Below are positions 25,650 to 34,755 of a DNA stretch of 64,000 bases, in pieces (position 1 is the stretch's first letter; each line of letters begins with the position of its first letter). The notes under the pieces were generated by a model. The model saw only the letters and a program-made list of their open reading frames with translations, was not told the DNA's origin and ran no database searches. Source of the DNA: Lonepinella sp051851555 (lineage in GTDB: Bacteria > Pseudomonadota > Gammaproteobacteria > Enterobacterales > Pasteurellaceae). The position numbers and the translations under genes were made by a program. The stretch lies in NCBI RefSeq assembly GCF_051851555.1, contig NZ_JBPDVH010000002.1, forward strand, positions 62,001 through 126,000, written 5' to 3'.

Positions 25650-26579
25650 ATGGCACAAAAAATCATTCTCGACTGCGATCCTGGCCATGATGATGCGATT
25701 GCGATTTTACTGGCTCATGGCAATCCGAACATTGATTTATTGGCAATCACCACGGTAGTCGGCAATCAAACCATTGACAAAGTTTCTCGCAACGCTCTAG
25801 CGGTGGCAGAAATTGCCAACATTCGTGGCATCCCTATTGCCAAAGGGGCAACCCGTCCGTTAGTGCGAGAAGTGGAAAATGCACCGAGTATTCATGGTGA
25901 TTCAGGCTTAGATGGTCCCGTTTTGCCGAATCCTCGCCAATCATTAAGCGAAAAGCATGCGGTCAATTTAATCATTGATTTAATTATGTCACACCCTGAA
26001 AAAACCATTACTTTAGTGCCAACAGGGGGATTAACCAATATCGCTTTAGCCGCTCGCCTTGAACCTCGTATTATTGAGCGGGTGAAAGAAGTGGTGTTAA
26101 TGGGGGGCGGTTATCATACAGGCAACTGGTCTGCGGTGGCTGAATTTAATATTAAAATTGACCCCGAGGCGGCTCACATTGTGTTCAATGCGGGTTGGAA
26201 AGTCACCATGGTTGGCTTAGATCTTACCCATCAGGCCTTAGCCACGCCTGATGTGGTGCAACGCATTGCTGATATTGGCACGCCTGTTTCTCAATTTGTG
26301 GTGGAATTATTAGACTTCTTCGGGCGAATGTACAAAAAGAACCAAAACTTTGATTCCCCACCGGTGCATGATGTTTGTGCGGTGGCTTATGTGATTGATC
26401 CTACATTGATTGAAGTGCAAAATGTGCCTGTCAATATTGAACTTACTGGCACGCATACGCTAGGTATGACAGTTGCGGATTTCCGCTATCCGCCCAAACC
26501 TTGCAATACGTTTGTGGCTAAAAAATTGGATAAAGATCGTTTTTGGGACTTAGTGATTAATTCGATTAAAGGGATTTAA
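25650..26579 (+). CDS. Inosine/uridine-preferring nucleoside hydrolase family protein
   Basis: 309 residues. The calcium-binding DCDPGHDDA at residues 8-16 is the family hallmark, and AEFNIKIDPEAA, MVGLDLTHQA and PPVHDVCAVAYV carry the other active-site positions. It cleaves ribonucleosides to base plus ribose in the cytoplasm. It resembles RihA and RihB about equally, so no symbol is given. It starts 77 bases behind afuC with a good AAAAAGGAAAAATT ribosome site and may be part of the same CRP-controlled carbon-scavenging unit. A two-sided hairpin ends it. Confidence 0.9.
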   Translation: MAQKIILDCDPGHDDAIAILLAHGNPNIDLLAITTVVGNQTIDKVSRNALAVAEIANIRGIPIAKGATRPLVREVENAPSIHGDSGLDGPVLPNPRQSLSEKHAVNLIIDLIMSHPEKTITLVPTGGLTNIALAARLEPRIIERVKEVVLMGGGYHTGNWSAVAEFNIKIDPEAAHIVFNAGWKVTMVGLDLTHQALATPDVVQRIADIGTPVSQFVVELLDFFGRMYKKNQNFDSPPVHDVCAVAYVIDPTLIEVQNVPVNIELTGTHTLGMTVADFRYPPKPCNTFVAKKLDKDRFWDLVINSIKGI

Positions 26580-26587
26580 TTTATTTA

Positions 26588-26607
26588 CCCCGTACGAGAG
26601 TACGGGG
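26588..26607. terminator. Bidirectional hairpin between the nucleoside hydrolase gene and rsmC
   Basis: CCCCGTAC-GAGA-GTACGGGG, perfect 8-bp stem, lying between converging genes. It resembles the last hairpin of the intergenic repeats at 15904 and 32900. Confidence 0.6.
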
Positions 26608-26615
26608 ATAAACCA

Positions 26616-27617
26616 TCACAAACACACCGAATACACCTTAAACTTCCCTGTTTTCGCCAGCACCTGATGCCGACCAAAATATCGATCCAACAAATCTGCA
26701 TAGGGCAAAAACGCATTGGCGACAATTCTCAATTCTCCACCGGCTTTTAGATGTTGTTTGGCTTGTTCAATTAAGGTCGTGACCGCCTGATAGGCCGTAT
26801 CAATGCCGTCATGAAACGGTGGATTAGAAATAATCAAATCAAATTTACCTTGAATATGAGAAAAGACATCACTTGCAATTACCTCACCAGCCAACCCATT
26901 TTCAGCTAACGTCCGTTTAGCCGAAGCAATCGCCATTGCATGAATATCACTCATGACTAAATTAATTTGTGGATGATGTTGCTTGATAAACGCTCCAATT
27001 ACCCCCGCCCCACAGCCTAAATCCAACACGTCACCCGCTATTTTGTGAGCCAAAGTTGAAAGCAATAAATCCGTTCCCATATCCAGTTCATTGGCACTAA
27101 ACACCCCAGGTAAACTTTGAATTTTTAGCTCACCTAATTTTGCATTTTGATAGGTTTTCCAATAACTCTCGACATCAAACTGCGGTGCTTTTTTTAAGCA
27201 AAAATGATATAAGCCACAACGTCTTGCACTATCAATTTTGCCAATATCCCCAAATGGTGCGAGGATTTTTTCCACTGAACGCACACCGCAACGGTTTTCC
27301 CCAATAATCAAGATTTCTTGATTGAGTGGCGAATGGGCTAATAATTGCATTAACTGAAATTGCACTTCTTGCTTATTTTTGGTCCAATAAAAAACCATCA
27401 AATCTGCTTGATCCTGAAAAATTTCGCCAAAATGCACCGCACTTTTGTCTTGCAAACGGTTCACATAATCAAAATAACAAGACCAAATCTGCACCGATTT
27501 AGCTTGCGAACGAATTTGAGTTGGAAAATCATCATTGATTCCCCCGGCAAATAGCACAGATTTATGTTCAAAAAAAGGCAAATGGCGCTGTAAAACTTGG
27601 CTTTCAAGACTGAGCAT
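26616..27617 (-). CDS. rsmC: 16S rRNA guanine-N2-methyltransferase RsmC
   Basis: Methylates G1207 of 16S rRNA in the assembled 30S subunit. 333 residues from ATG 27617 (MLSLESQVLQRHLPFF). The N-terminal half is the catalytically inactive duplicate; the C-terminal half has motif I VLDLGCGAGVIG and the m2G motif NPPFHDG. A more upstream ATG at 27656 adds hydrophobic residues not expected in the family. Divergent from holD, as in Haemophilus. Confidence 0.93.
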   Translation of the reverse strand: MLSLESQVLQRHLPFFEHKSVLFAGGINDDFPTQIRSQAKSVQIWSCYFDYVNRLQDKSAVHFGEIFQDQADLMVFYWTKNKQEVQFQLMQLLAHSPLNQEILIIGENRCGVRSVEKILAPFGDIGKIDSARRCGLYHFCLKKAPQFDVESYWKTYQNAKLGELKIQSLPGVFSANELDMGTDLLLSTLAHKIAGDVLDLGCGAGVIGAFIKQHHPQINLVMSDIHAMAIASAKRTLAENGLAGEVIASDVFSHIQGKFDLIISNPPFHDGIDTAYQAVTTLIEQAKQHLKAGGELRIVANAFLPYADLLDRYFGRHQVLAKTGKFKVYSVCL

Positions 27618-27709
27618 GGTAATAATCCTATATAAAATTTTCACTATTATACGCAATCTATTTACGAAACTCTAAAACCTATTTACAATAAAGCCAATTT
27701 TTTATTTTT

Positions 27710-28132
27710 GTGGATACCATTTTGAACCGCCGAGATCTTCTGTTACAACAAATGGGTATTACCCAGTGGAAATTACGCCGTCCGGATACCTTAAAAGGGG
27801 CGGTATATATTCCAGTGGCTGAACATATCCGTTTGATTATTATTTCAGAAACACCGCTCTCCGCTGATGGCGATTTTATACAAGATGTATTACGAAGTTC
27901 TCAAATTGAATCCAATGACTGTTTATTCATTGATTTTGAACAAATCTATCATCTCAATGTAACACAGCAGGTCACTTATTGGTTGCTCAGTGAAAATGCT
28001 GAAAAAATAGACCGCACTTTGCCATTATGTGAACAATCATCTCATTTATGGCAAAGCCCAGATTTAACCACATTACAACAAGATACCAAAGCCAAACGTC
28101 AACTTTGGCAACAAATTCAACGCACAAATTAA
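27710..28132 (+). CDS. holD: DNA polymerase III psi subunit
   Basis: Links the chi subunit and single-stranded DNA binding protein to the clamp loader. About 140 residues; N-terminal NRRDLLLQQMGITQWKLRRP is the clamp-loader-binding peptide, followed by a uracil-glycosylase-like fold fragment. Start is uncertain: GTG at 27710 or TTG at 27722 (giving NRRDLLLQ directly), with no strong ribosome site for either. Neighbouring rsmC supports the call. proA follows after 12 bases. Confidence 0.82.
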   Translation: MDTILNRRDLLLQQMGITQWKLRRPDTLKGAVYIPVAEHIRLIIISETPLSADGDFIQDVLRSSQIESNDCLFIDFEQIYHLNVTQQVTYWLLSENAEKIDRTLPLCEQSSHLWQSPDLTTLQQDTKAKRQLWQQIQRTN

Positions 28133-28144
28133 CAGGATAATATC

Positions 28145-29404
28145 ATGACCGATTTAATTGCCATGGGTAAAGCGGCTAAACAAGCCTCTTTTATTCTTTC
28201 TCAACTTTCTCAACCACAAAAAAATCAGGCTTTGGCGATTATTGCCGATCAGCTAGAACAACAGCAAGCACGTATTTTAACGGCCAATGCCCAAGATATT
28301 GCATTGGCTAAACAGGCGGGCATAAGTGAGGCGATTATTGACCGCTTATTGCTCACGCCAGAGCGTTTAACAGGCATTGCGAATGATGTACGTCATGTGA
28401 TTTCCCTTGCCGATCCGGTGGGGCAATTAATTGACGGTGGCATATTGGATAGTGGTTTAAAACTCGAACGAGTACGTGTGCCACTCGGCGTGATTGGGAC
28501 CATTTATGAGGCGCGCCCGAATGTGACCATTGATGTGGCAAGCCTCTGTTTAAAAACCGGGAATGCGGTGATTTTACGTGGTGGCAAAGAAACCCAACAT
28601 TCTAATAAAGTGCTGGTAGAAGTGGTACAATCGGCTCTTGAACAAGCCGGTTTACCGAAAACTGCAGTGCAAGCAATTACGGATCCCAATCGTGATTTAG
28701 TCATGCAATTACTCAAACTCGATCGTTATGTGGATATGATTATCCCTCGTGGTGGTGCGGGTTTGCACGAGCTTTGTAAACAACACGCCACCATTCCTGT
28801 GATCGTCGGTGGGATTGGTGTTTGTCACACTTTTGTAGAACAAAGTGCGGATCAAAATAAAGCACTTTCTGTAATTGATAATGCCAAAACCCAACGTCCT
28901 AGCACCTGCAATACATTAGAAACCCTGTTAGTACAAGAAAGCATTGCCAGCCAATTTTTACCTAAATTGGCAGCACATTTAAAAGCTAAACAGGTAAAAT
29001 TTCACGCTGATTCCACCGCACTTTCTATTTTACAACAAGCAGGAGCAGACGTGGTGGCTGTGCAAGATCAAGAATTACGCCAAGAATGGTTATCCAAAGA
29101 TTTAAACGTGGTGATCGTGAAAGATATGGCACAAGCCATTGATCATATTCGTGAATACGGCAGTCAACATTCTGAGGCGATTTTGACAGAATCACAAAAA
29201 CTGGCTCAACAATTTGTGGCACAAGTGGATGCGGCGGCTGTTTATATTAATGCCAGCACCCGATTTACTGACGGTGGGCAGTTTGGTTTAGGGGCAGAAG
29301 TGGCCGTCAGTACACAAAAATTACATGCTCGAGGGCCAATGGGACTAGAGGCATTAACTACCTATAAATGGGTGGCTGTGGGGGACTACACGGCCCGATC
29401 TTAG
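28145..29404 (+). CDS. proA: Gamma-glutamyl phosphate reductase
   Basis: Second step of proline synthesis: reduces glutamyl phosphate to glutamate semialdehyde with NADPH. 419 residues. The aldehyde-dehydrogenase-type catalytic Cys lies in RPSTCNTLETLL; GTIYEARPNVTIDVA, RGGAGLHELC and FTDGGQFGLGAEVAVS are strongly conserved blocks. Terminated by a two-sided hairpin shared with grpE. Confidence 0.96.
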   Translation: MTDLIAMGKAAKQASFILSQLSQPQKNQALAIIADQLEQQQARILTANAQDIALAKQAGISEAIIDRLLLTPERLTGIANDVRHVISLADPVGQLIDGGILDSGLKLERVRVPLGVIGTIYEARPNVTIDVASLCLKTGNAVILRGGKETQHSNKVLVEVVQSALEQAGLPKTAVQAITDPNRDLVMQLLKLDRYVDMIIPRGGAGLHELCKQHATIPVIVGGIGVCHTFVEQSADQNKALSVIDNAKTQRPSTCNTLETLLVQESIASQFLPKLAAHLKAKQVKFHADSTALSILQQAGADVVAVQDQELRQEWLSKDLNVVIVKDMAQAIDHIREYGSQHSEAILTESQKLAQQFVAQVDAAAVYINASTRFTDGGQFGLGAEVAVSTQKLHARGPMGLEALTTYKWVAVGDYTARS

Positions 29405-29409
29405 AGAAC

Positions 29410-29438
29410 AAAACGCCCGCCAATAAAGAGGGCGTTTT
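29410..29438. terminator. Bidirectional terminator between proA and grpE
   Basis: AAAACGCCC and GGGCGTTTT pair across a short loop between convergent genes, giving a U run in either direction. Confidence 0.88.
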
Positions 29439-29445
29439 AGTGAAA

Positions 29446-30060
29446 TTACGCAGCGACCATCACCATGGCGGGACGAATCACACGGCTATTTAATAAATAG
29501 CCTTTTTGTAATAGCACGGTAATTTGATTGGTTTCAAATCCCTCGGTGGGTTGCATGGAAATCGCTTGGTGCAAGTCTGGGTTAAAGGTTTCGCCCACCA
29601 CACCCACTGGCTCAATACCAAAACGAGCAACGGTGGCCAATAAATCTTTCAGGGTTAATTCTACACCGTCAAATAAGCCTTTCACACATTCATCTTCCTT
29701 ATTTGCCGGCGTAGTTAAGGCTCGCTCAAGGTTGTCAATGGTATTCAAAATCTCTTTGGCAAATTTTTCTAGGGCGAATTTATGCGCTTTTTCCACATCT
29801 TGTTCCGCACGACGACGAACGTTTTCCATTTCGGCTCTGGCACGCAACAAACTTTCTTGTTCTTTTTGAGCGGCCTCAACCAGTTGTTGCTCTAATTCTT
29901 GCACACGTAAAATGGCTTCTTCCAAGGCATCTGTTTCTTCATTGGCTTCTGCATTCTCGGCGCTTTCTTCTGCTGTTTCCACTTGCTCTGGTTGCGTTTC
30001 TTCTGTAACCATTTCTTCTGCGATCATGTCTTCGGTAGGTTGTTTTTCTTGTTCTGTCAT
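29446..30060 (-). CDS. grpE: GrpE, nucleotide exchange factor of DnaK
   Basis: 204 residues. An acidic N-terminal tail (about 1-45, many Glu) leads into the long coiled-coil helix (residues about 46-110, with ARAEMENVRRRAEQDVEKA) and the C-terminal beta wing (FNPDLHQAISMQPTEG, VLLQKGYLLNSRVIRPAMVMV). ATG 30060 is chosen because GGAG lies six bases upstream; an ORF reading through to 30219 is not the gene. Divergent from nadK, as in many gammaproteobacteria. No clear sigma32 promoter was found. Confidence 0.95.
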   Translation of the reverse strand: MTEQEKQPTEDMIAEEMVTEETQPEQVETAEESAENAEANEETDALEEAILRVQELEQQLVEAAQKEQESLLRARAEMENVRRRAEQDVEKAHKFALEKFAKEILNTIDNLERALTTPANKEDECVKGLFDGVELTLKDLLATVARFGIEPVGVVGETFNPDLHQAISMQPTEGFETNQITVLLQKGYLLNSRVIRPAMVMVAA

Positions 30061-30198
30061 CATGTACTCCATTAAAAATATGATAAAATCTGAGCGGTTG
30101 CGCATTGTAACAAAGGAATAATCAAATGTTAACCTTTGCTCCAAGTCATTTTCAATGTAATATAAAGGCGTTTTTTTAAAATTCAAGTCATCAGGATC

Positions 30199-31110
30199 AT
30201 GGAATTTATCAATAATCATATTAACCCGCTACATAAAACCTTTAAAACCATTGGGTTAGTCGGTCGCCCACGCAATGATATGACCTTGCAAATGCACAAA
30301 AATATTTTTTTATGGTTGCAAGAAAAGGGCTATACCGTCTTAGTGGAAACCGAAGTGGGCCAAGCCTTAGCACTGCCCGAGCAACAAATTGCGTCATTAG
30401 AACAAATCGGCAAACAGGCACAACTGGCTATCGTTATTGGCGGCGACGGCAATATGCTTGGGCGTGCTCGGATTTTATCGAAATACGATCTGTTGTTAAT
30501 CGGCATTAACCGTGGCAACTTGGGCTTTTTAACCGATATTGACCCGAAAAATGCTTACGCCCAATTACAGGCTTGTCTGGACGGTGAGTTTTTTGTCGAA
30601 GAACGCTTTTTATTAGAGGTTAATATTGAACATAACGGCGTGGTGATCAATAACGGTAACGCCATTAATGAGGCGGTCATTCATCCTGCGCAAATCGCCC
30701 ATATGATTGATTTCCATGTGTATATTGATGATAAATTTGCTTTTTCGCAACGTTCAGACGGGTTAATTATCGCCACCCCAACCGGATCCACAGCCTACTC
30801 GCTTTCTGCCGGAGGCCCGATTTTAACCCCGAATATGAATGCAATCACGTTGGTCTCTATGTATCCACATACGCTCTCATCTCGTCCTTTGGTTATTGAC
30901 GGTGACAGCAAGATCTCACTGCGTTTTGCCGATTACAACACACCGCAATTAGAAGTGAGCTGCGACAGCCAATTAGCTTTAAATTTAACCAGTGATGATG
31001 TGGTTACCGTACAAAAAAGCGCCTATAAGCTCCGTTTACTCCATTTGCATAATTACAATTATTACAATGTGTTAAGTTCAAAATTAGGTTGGCTAAAAAA
31101 ACTTTTCTAA
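30199..31110 (+). CDS. nadK: NAD kinase
   Basis: Phosphorylates NAD to NADP. 303 residues. The kinase motif GGDGNMLG (81-88), the NE/D region GNAINEAVIHP, and the glycine-rich TPTGSTAYSLSAGGP are present. The N-terminal MEFINNHINPLHKTFKTIGLVGRP is typical of the longer Pasteurellaceae form. It is followed by recN, a conserved pair. Confidence 0.95.
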   Translation: MEFINNHINPLHKTFKTIGLVGRPRNDMTLQMHKNIFLWLQEKGYTVLVETEVGQALALPEQQIASLEQIGKQAQLAIVIGGDGNMLGRARILSKYDLLLIGINRGNLGFLTDIDPKNAYAQLQACLDGEFFVEERFLLEVNIEHNGVVINNGNAINEAVIHPAQIAHMIDFHVYIDDKFAFSQRSDGLIIATPTGSTAYSLSAGGPILTPNMNAITLVSMYPHTLSSRPLVIDGDSKISLRFADYNTPQLEVSCDSQLALNLTSDDVVTVQKSAYKLRLLHLHNYNYYNVLSSKLGWLKKLF

Positions 31111-31185
31111 AAACTGTAAAAAAATCCTTTACTGTAAATTTATTATGAATTATACTGCATTCCATACAGTAAAGGGGATTTTTTT

Positions 31186-32862
31186 ATGCTTACTCAACTC
31201 ACTATTAATAATTTTGCCATTGTTCGTCATTTAGATATTGAATTATCCCAAGGTATGTCGGTGATCACCGGTGAAACGGGGGCCGGTAAATCCATTGCCA
31301 TAGATGCCTTAGGGATTTGTTTAGGCCAACGTACCGAGCTTGCTATGCTACGTGAGGGGCAAGAACGAGCAGACGTATGTGCTACCTTTCAAATTGATCC
31401 CCAAAGTACCGCAGCCCATTGGTTACAACAGCAAGAATTAGAAGATCAGGATAATCCTGAGAACTGTATTTTACGCCGTATTATTAATCAAGATGGACGT
31501 TCTAAAGCCTTTATTAACAGCACGCCCGTGTCGGTGGCGCAACTAAAAGAATTGGGGACTTATCTTATTCATATTAATGGACAACATGCCTCACAATTAT
31601 TATTAAAACCCGAGTATCAATTACAAACCTTAGATACGTTCTGTTCTCATGCGCCTTTATTGGCACAAATGAAAACTGATTACCACCGTTGGAAATCCTT
31701 GCAACAACAAGTGGCTGAATTTAAACAAAAATGTGCAGAAAATGAGGCTAGAAAACAATTACTCCAATATCAAGTTAATGAACTAGATGAATTTAATCTA
31801 CAAGAAGATGAATTTGAGCAATTAGAAGAAGATCATAAACGGCTTTCTAATAGTGAGGAACTAACTTCGCTTTCCCAGTCTTTGCTCGGTATTTTAAGTG
31901 AAAATGATACCGTGAGTGCGGATAGCCTACTCTATCGAGCCACCCAATATGTGGATGAATTGGCAGAACTCGATCCTCGCTATGCCGACATTCAAACTAT
32001 GTTGCAAGATGCGTTAATTCAAGTACAAGAAGCCAGTAGTGAAGTGCAACATTTGGCCTCTGATATTGAGCAAGATCCGTATTTATTAGAAGAAATCGAA
32101 CAACGCATGAGCCAAGCGATTCATTTAGCCAAGAAACATTATATTTCGCCAGAAAACTTAGTGGAATTTCACCGCACTTTAAAAACAGAGTTGGCACAGT
32201 TGATCGATTATTCTGAAAGTGAAGATGAACTGATTAAACAAGAAAAACAGGCCTTTGCCCAAATGCAAGCGACCGCCACTGCCTTACATCAAAGCCGTGA
32301 AATGGGCGCAAGTAAATTAGCCGATCAAGTGACAAAATCCATTAAGCAATTAGCCATGGAAAACGCCCAATTTTTTATAAAATTAAATACCGATTACAGC
32401 AAAATTGGGGCAAATGGTGCGGATAATGTGCAATTTGATTTACAAAGTAACTTGGGACAATCCGCACAATCTTTGGCAAAAACAGCCTCTGGCGGGGAAT
32501 TATCACGGATCGCTTTAGCTATTCAGGTACTCACTTCCGATAAAAGTGCCATTCCAACCTTGATTTTTGATGAAATTGACGTGGGAATTAGCGGAGCAAC
32601 AGCAAGCGTAGTAGGCAAACTTTTACGTCGTTTAGGCACTAAATGCCAAGTGATTTGCGTCACCCATTTACCGCAAGTGGCAAGCTATGGTAATCATCAT
32701 TTTGTGGTAGAAAAATTTACCGTTGATGAAAAAACAGAAACAAAAATGACCGCACTTTCCGCCTCGCAACGGGTTAAAGCCTTAGCGAAGTTATTGGGTG
32801 GAAGTAAAATTACGGATTCCGCCTTAGCGAATGCACAAGAAATGTTGGATTTGGCGAGTTAA
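31186..32862 (+). CDS. recN: DNA repair protein RecN
   Basis: SMC-like ATPase acting at double-strand breaks. 558 residues. Walker A GETGAGKS at 29-36, a central coiled coil (about 150-350), signature ASGGELSRIALAI, Walker B TLIFDEIDVGISG, and CVTHLPQVA H-loop. Preceded by TATACTGCATTCCATACAGTA, which resembles a LexA box with one base too few between CTG and CAG. Uptake words lie near 32170 and 32750. Confidence 0.96.
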   Translation: MLTQLTINNFAIVRHLDIELSQGMSVITGETGAGKSIAIDALGICLGQRTELAMLREGQERADVCATFQIDPQSTAAHWLQQQELEDQDNPENCILRRIINQDGRSKAFINSTPVSVAQLKELGTYLIHINGQHASQLLLKPEYQLQTLDTFCSHAPLLAQMKTDYHRWKSLQQQVAEFKQKCAENEARKQLLQYQVNELDEFNLQEDEFEQLEEDHKRLSNSEELTSLSQSLLGILSENDTVSADSLLYRATQYVDELAELDPRYADIQTMLQDALIQVQEASSEVQHLASDIEQDPYLLEEIEQRMSQAIHLAKKHYISPENLVEFHRTLKTELAQLIDYSESEDELIKQEKQAFAQMQATATALHQSREMGASKLADQVTKSIKQLAMENAQFFIKLNTDYSKIGANGADNVQFDLQSNLGQSAQSLAKTASGGELSRIALAIQVLTSDKSAIPTLIFDEIDVGISGATASVVGKLLRRLGTKCQVICVTHLPQVASYGNHHFVVEKFTVDEKTETKMTALSASQRVKALAKLLGGSKITDSALANAQEMLDLAS

Positions 32863-32899
32863 GAGTAGTATAAAGCAAGGGTAAATAGCTCACTAAAAT

Positions 32900-33005
32900 A
32901 CCCCGCACTGACGTGGTTAACATAGTGTCGCTACGCCGTAGCGTTCAATATAGTTTAAGATGCGGAGCATCGTAATTTGCCTAGCCCTGTACGCCAGTGC
33001 AGGGC
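32900..33005. repeat. Multi-hairpin intergenic repeat, copy 2
   Basis: Shares GATGC-GGA-GCATC (32959-32971) and TACGCCAGTG loops with copy 1, but the flanking arms differ in a paired way: GCCCTG/CAGGGC here against CCCCG/CGGGG; and CGCTAC/GTAGCG here against GCCAC/GTGGC. Confidence 0.7.
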
Positions 33006-33011
33006 ATAAAA

Positions 33012-33035
33012 AACCTCGTACGAATGTACGAGGTT
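33012..33035. terminator. ompW terminator hairpin
   Basis: AACCTCGTAC-GAAT-GTACGAGGTT, perfect 10-bp stem, just past the ompW stop on the reverse strand; AAAAAA on the + strand side gives a U run for ompW. Confidence 0.85.
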
Positions 33036-33053
33036 AGTGATTAAATCAGTTAA

Positions 33054-33701
33054 TTAGAAACGATAAGTTAAACCAGCGAAGTAAATAACTGGATCTAATT
33101 TGATTTTCACTTCATGTTCTGCACCTAATGCAGTGAAATTCGCTTTGGTGCGAATATGTGTATACCACATTGCCGCATTCAAAGAAAGGTCATCAGTTAA
33201 TTTAATGTCAATACCTAAGTTAGCCACTGGGCCAACAGAGTGTTTTTTCACTCTTAAATTAGTAATGGCAGGGTTGGTTGATTCCGCATCAAAGAAACGA
33301 GTATAGTTAATACCCACACCCACATAAGGGCGAGAACCCGCATCTTTATCTAAGAAATAATATTGTGCATAAAGGCTTGGTGGAAGATGTTTAAGGGAAA
33401 CAACATTACCTAAATTTGCACCCAATGCTGGCACATTAGCTGTCACACGGTGAGAGAACGGTGTGGCTGCTAATAATTCTAAACCGATATTATCAGTGAA
33501 CATGTAAGTTCCTGTTAAACCGACTTGTGCATTATTATTCACTTCTAAGCCAATTTCAGTTGCAGTTGTGGTTTTAGAATGAGAGTTGGCGTTAACAAAA
33601 ATACCACCAGCACGAATTAACACATCACCTGCTTGGTGAGCCATGGCCACACTGCTTAATAACGCTGTGGCTAAACCGATTGCTAATGCTGATTTTTTCA
33701 T
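33054..33701 (-). CDS. ompW: OmpW family outer-membrane protein
   Basis: 215 residues. Signal peptide MKKSALAIGLATALLSSVAMA, then an eight-stranded beta barrel: HQAGDVLIRAGGIFVNA opens the mature protein, SLYAQYYF and PYVGVGINYTRFF are typical strands, and the chain ends in the aromatic insertion signal LTYRF. OmpW proteins form small hydrophobic channels and are often controlled by FNR or CRP; a CRP-like site lies upstream. Strong ribosome site AAGGAGATCAAT. Confidence 0.92.
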   Translation of the reverse strand: MKKSALAIGLATALLSSVAMAHQAGDVLIRAGGIFVNANSHSKTTTATEIGLEVNNNAQVGLTGTYMFTDNIGLELLAATPFSHRVTANVPALGANLGNVVSLKHLPPSLYAQYYFLDKDAGSRPYVGVGINYTRFFDAESTNPAITNLRVKKHSVGPVANLGIDIKLTDDLSLNAAMWYTHIRTKANFTALGAEHEVKIKLDPVIYFAGLTYRF

Positions 33702-33809
33702 ATTGATCTCCTTGATTATTTATTAGGGGGTTTATTCCCTAGATTATACCCATAAAAAAAATATGTGTTTAACACGAGGAGAAATATACCCCTTTTGGAA
33801 AATAAAAAC

Positions 33810-33825
33810 TGTGATCTAGATCATA
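33810..33825. promoter_or_regulatory. CRP-like site in the ompW-yciC spacer
   Basis: TGTGATCTAGATCATA, one base from a perfect CRP palindrome, about 110 bases upstream of ompW and 165 upstream of yciC. Which gene it controls is unclear. The rest of the 288-base spacer 33702-33989 is AT-rich and without a gene. Confidence 0.55.
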
Positions 33826-33989
33826 AAATTGAAAGATTGTTAAAAAATTTTTATTGTTTTTACTTATTTGTTAATTTTTTAAACAAACCCGCTACGTTGA
33901 TGAAAATCAATTTCTCACTTTTTTATACATTTATCCTTAAAATCGGTATAATTAGGCGAAGAATTTGTGATGTGCGAAAAGGAAAAGCC

Positions 33990-34754
33990 ATGCCGATCAA
34001 TTTTACCCAACTTTTTAAAGACAGTTGGCATTTTTTACAAAATGAACGAAAGTTTGCGTTCATCTTTCTCTCTCTCTTTGTGTTAGCCTCGGCGGGTTTT
34101 GGCCTGTTGCAACAGGCGATTTTTCCTGTTCTGGAAAATGTTGACAGTTTGACTGAAGAACAACAAATGGACGTCTTACTCCAACAAAGCAGTGACTTAA
34201 CCTTTTTATGGTTCACCCTCGCAAAAGGCCTTGCCACCGTGTTTATTGTCTATTGGGGTACCTTAACCGTTCATCACATTAGTCAACGTCAATCGCCACG
34301 ATTAGCCCACATGGCGGGGCTGACATTCAGTCGCTTAATTGGCATTATTCTGCTCACTGTACTGTGCTTTTTGCCCTTTTTTATCGGCGCAATCGGCACC
34401 ATTGCGGGCGTGTTAAGTCAATCCTCACTTTCTTTTGTGAGCCTGTTTTTAATGGTGTCGGGGATTTTTATTTTAATTCGCTTGTGCTTGGCACCGGTTC
34501 GTTATTTAGTGGCCAATGAAACCTTAAAAAGTGCGGTGCAAAATAGTCTTAATTCTGCCAAAGGACGTGCCTCTGTGTTGTTTTTCTATTGCACAATCAG
34601 CTATTTATTCTTTCCGCTGATTGGCTTTCAACTGGCCTTACTCGCTCAAAATTTTCTGTTAACTGTGATCGCCTTAATCATTATGTCATTGATTAATGTG
34701 TTCTCCATTGTGTTTACTTACCGCTTTTACAGCGTATTCAATCAGCAGGCTTGA
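33990..34754 (+). CDS. yciC: YciC family inner-membrane protein
   Basis: 254 residues with about six membrane segments (for instance FAFIFLSLFVLASAGFGLL and FFIGAIGTIAGVLS). Member of the UPF0259/YciC family; biochemical function unknown. ATG 33990 follows AAAAGG; an upstream open stretch from 33765 is in the CRP/promoter spacer and is not used. It precedes yciB by one base, forming a yciC-yciB-yciA-yciI run. Confidence 0.82.
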   Translation: MPINFTQLFKDSWHFLQNERKFAFIFLSLFVLASAGFGLLQQAIFPVLENVDSLTEEQQMDVLLQQSSDLTFLWFTLAKGLATVFIVYWGTLTVHHISQRQSPRLAHMAGLTFSRLIGIILLTVLCFLPFFIGAIGTIAGVLSQSSLSFVSLFLMVSGIFILIRLCLAPVRYLVANETLKSAVQNSLNSAKGRASVLFFYCTISYLFFPLIGFQLALLAQNFLLTVIALIIMSLINVFSIVFTYRFYSVFNQQA

Positions 34755-34755
34755 T

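Noticed and set aside
30064..30219. N-terminal extension of GrpE
   Set aside because: The added 53 residues overlap the nadK promoter side and are unlike GrpE; GGAG points to ATG 30060.
31154..31171. LexA box upstream of recN
   Set aside because: CTG and CAG are separated by nine bases, not ten, so it does not fit the SOS consensus, although regulation cannot be excluded.
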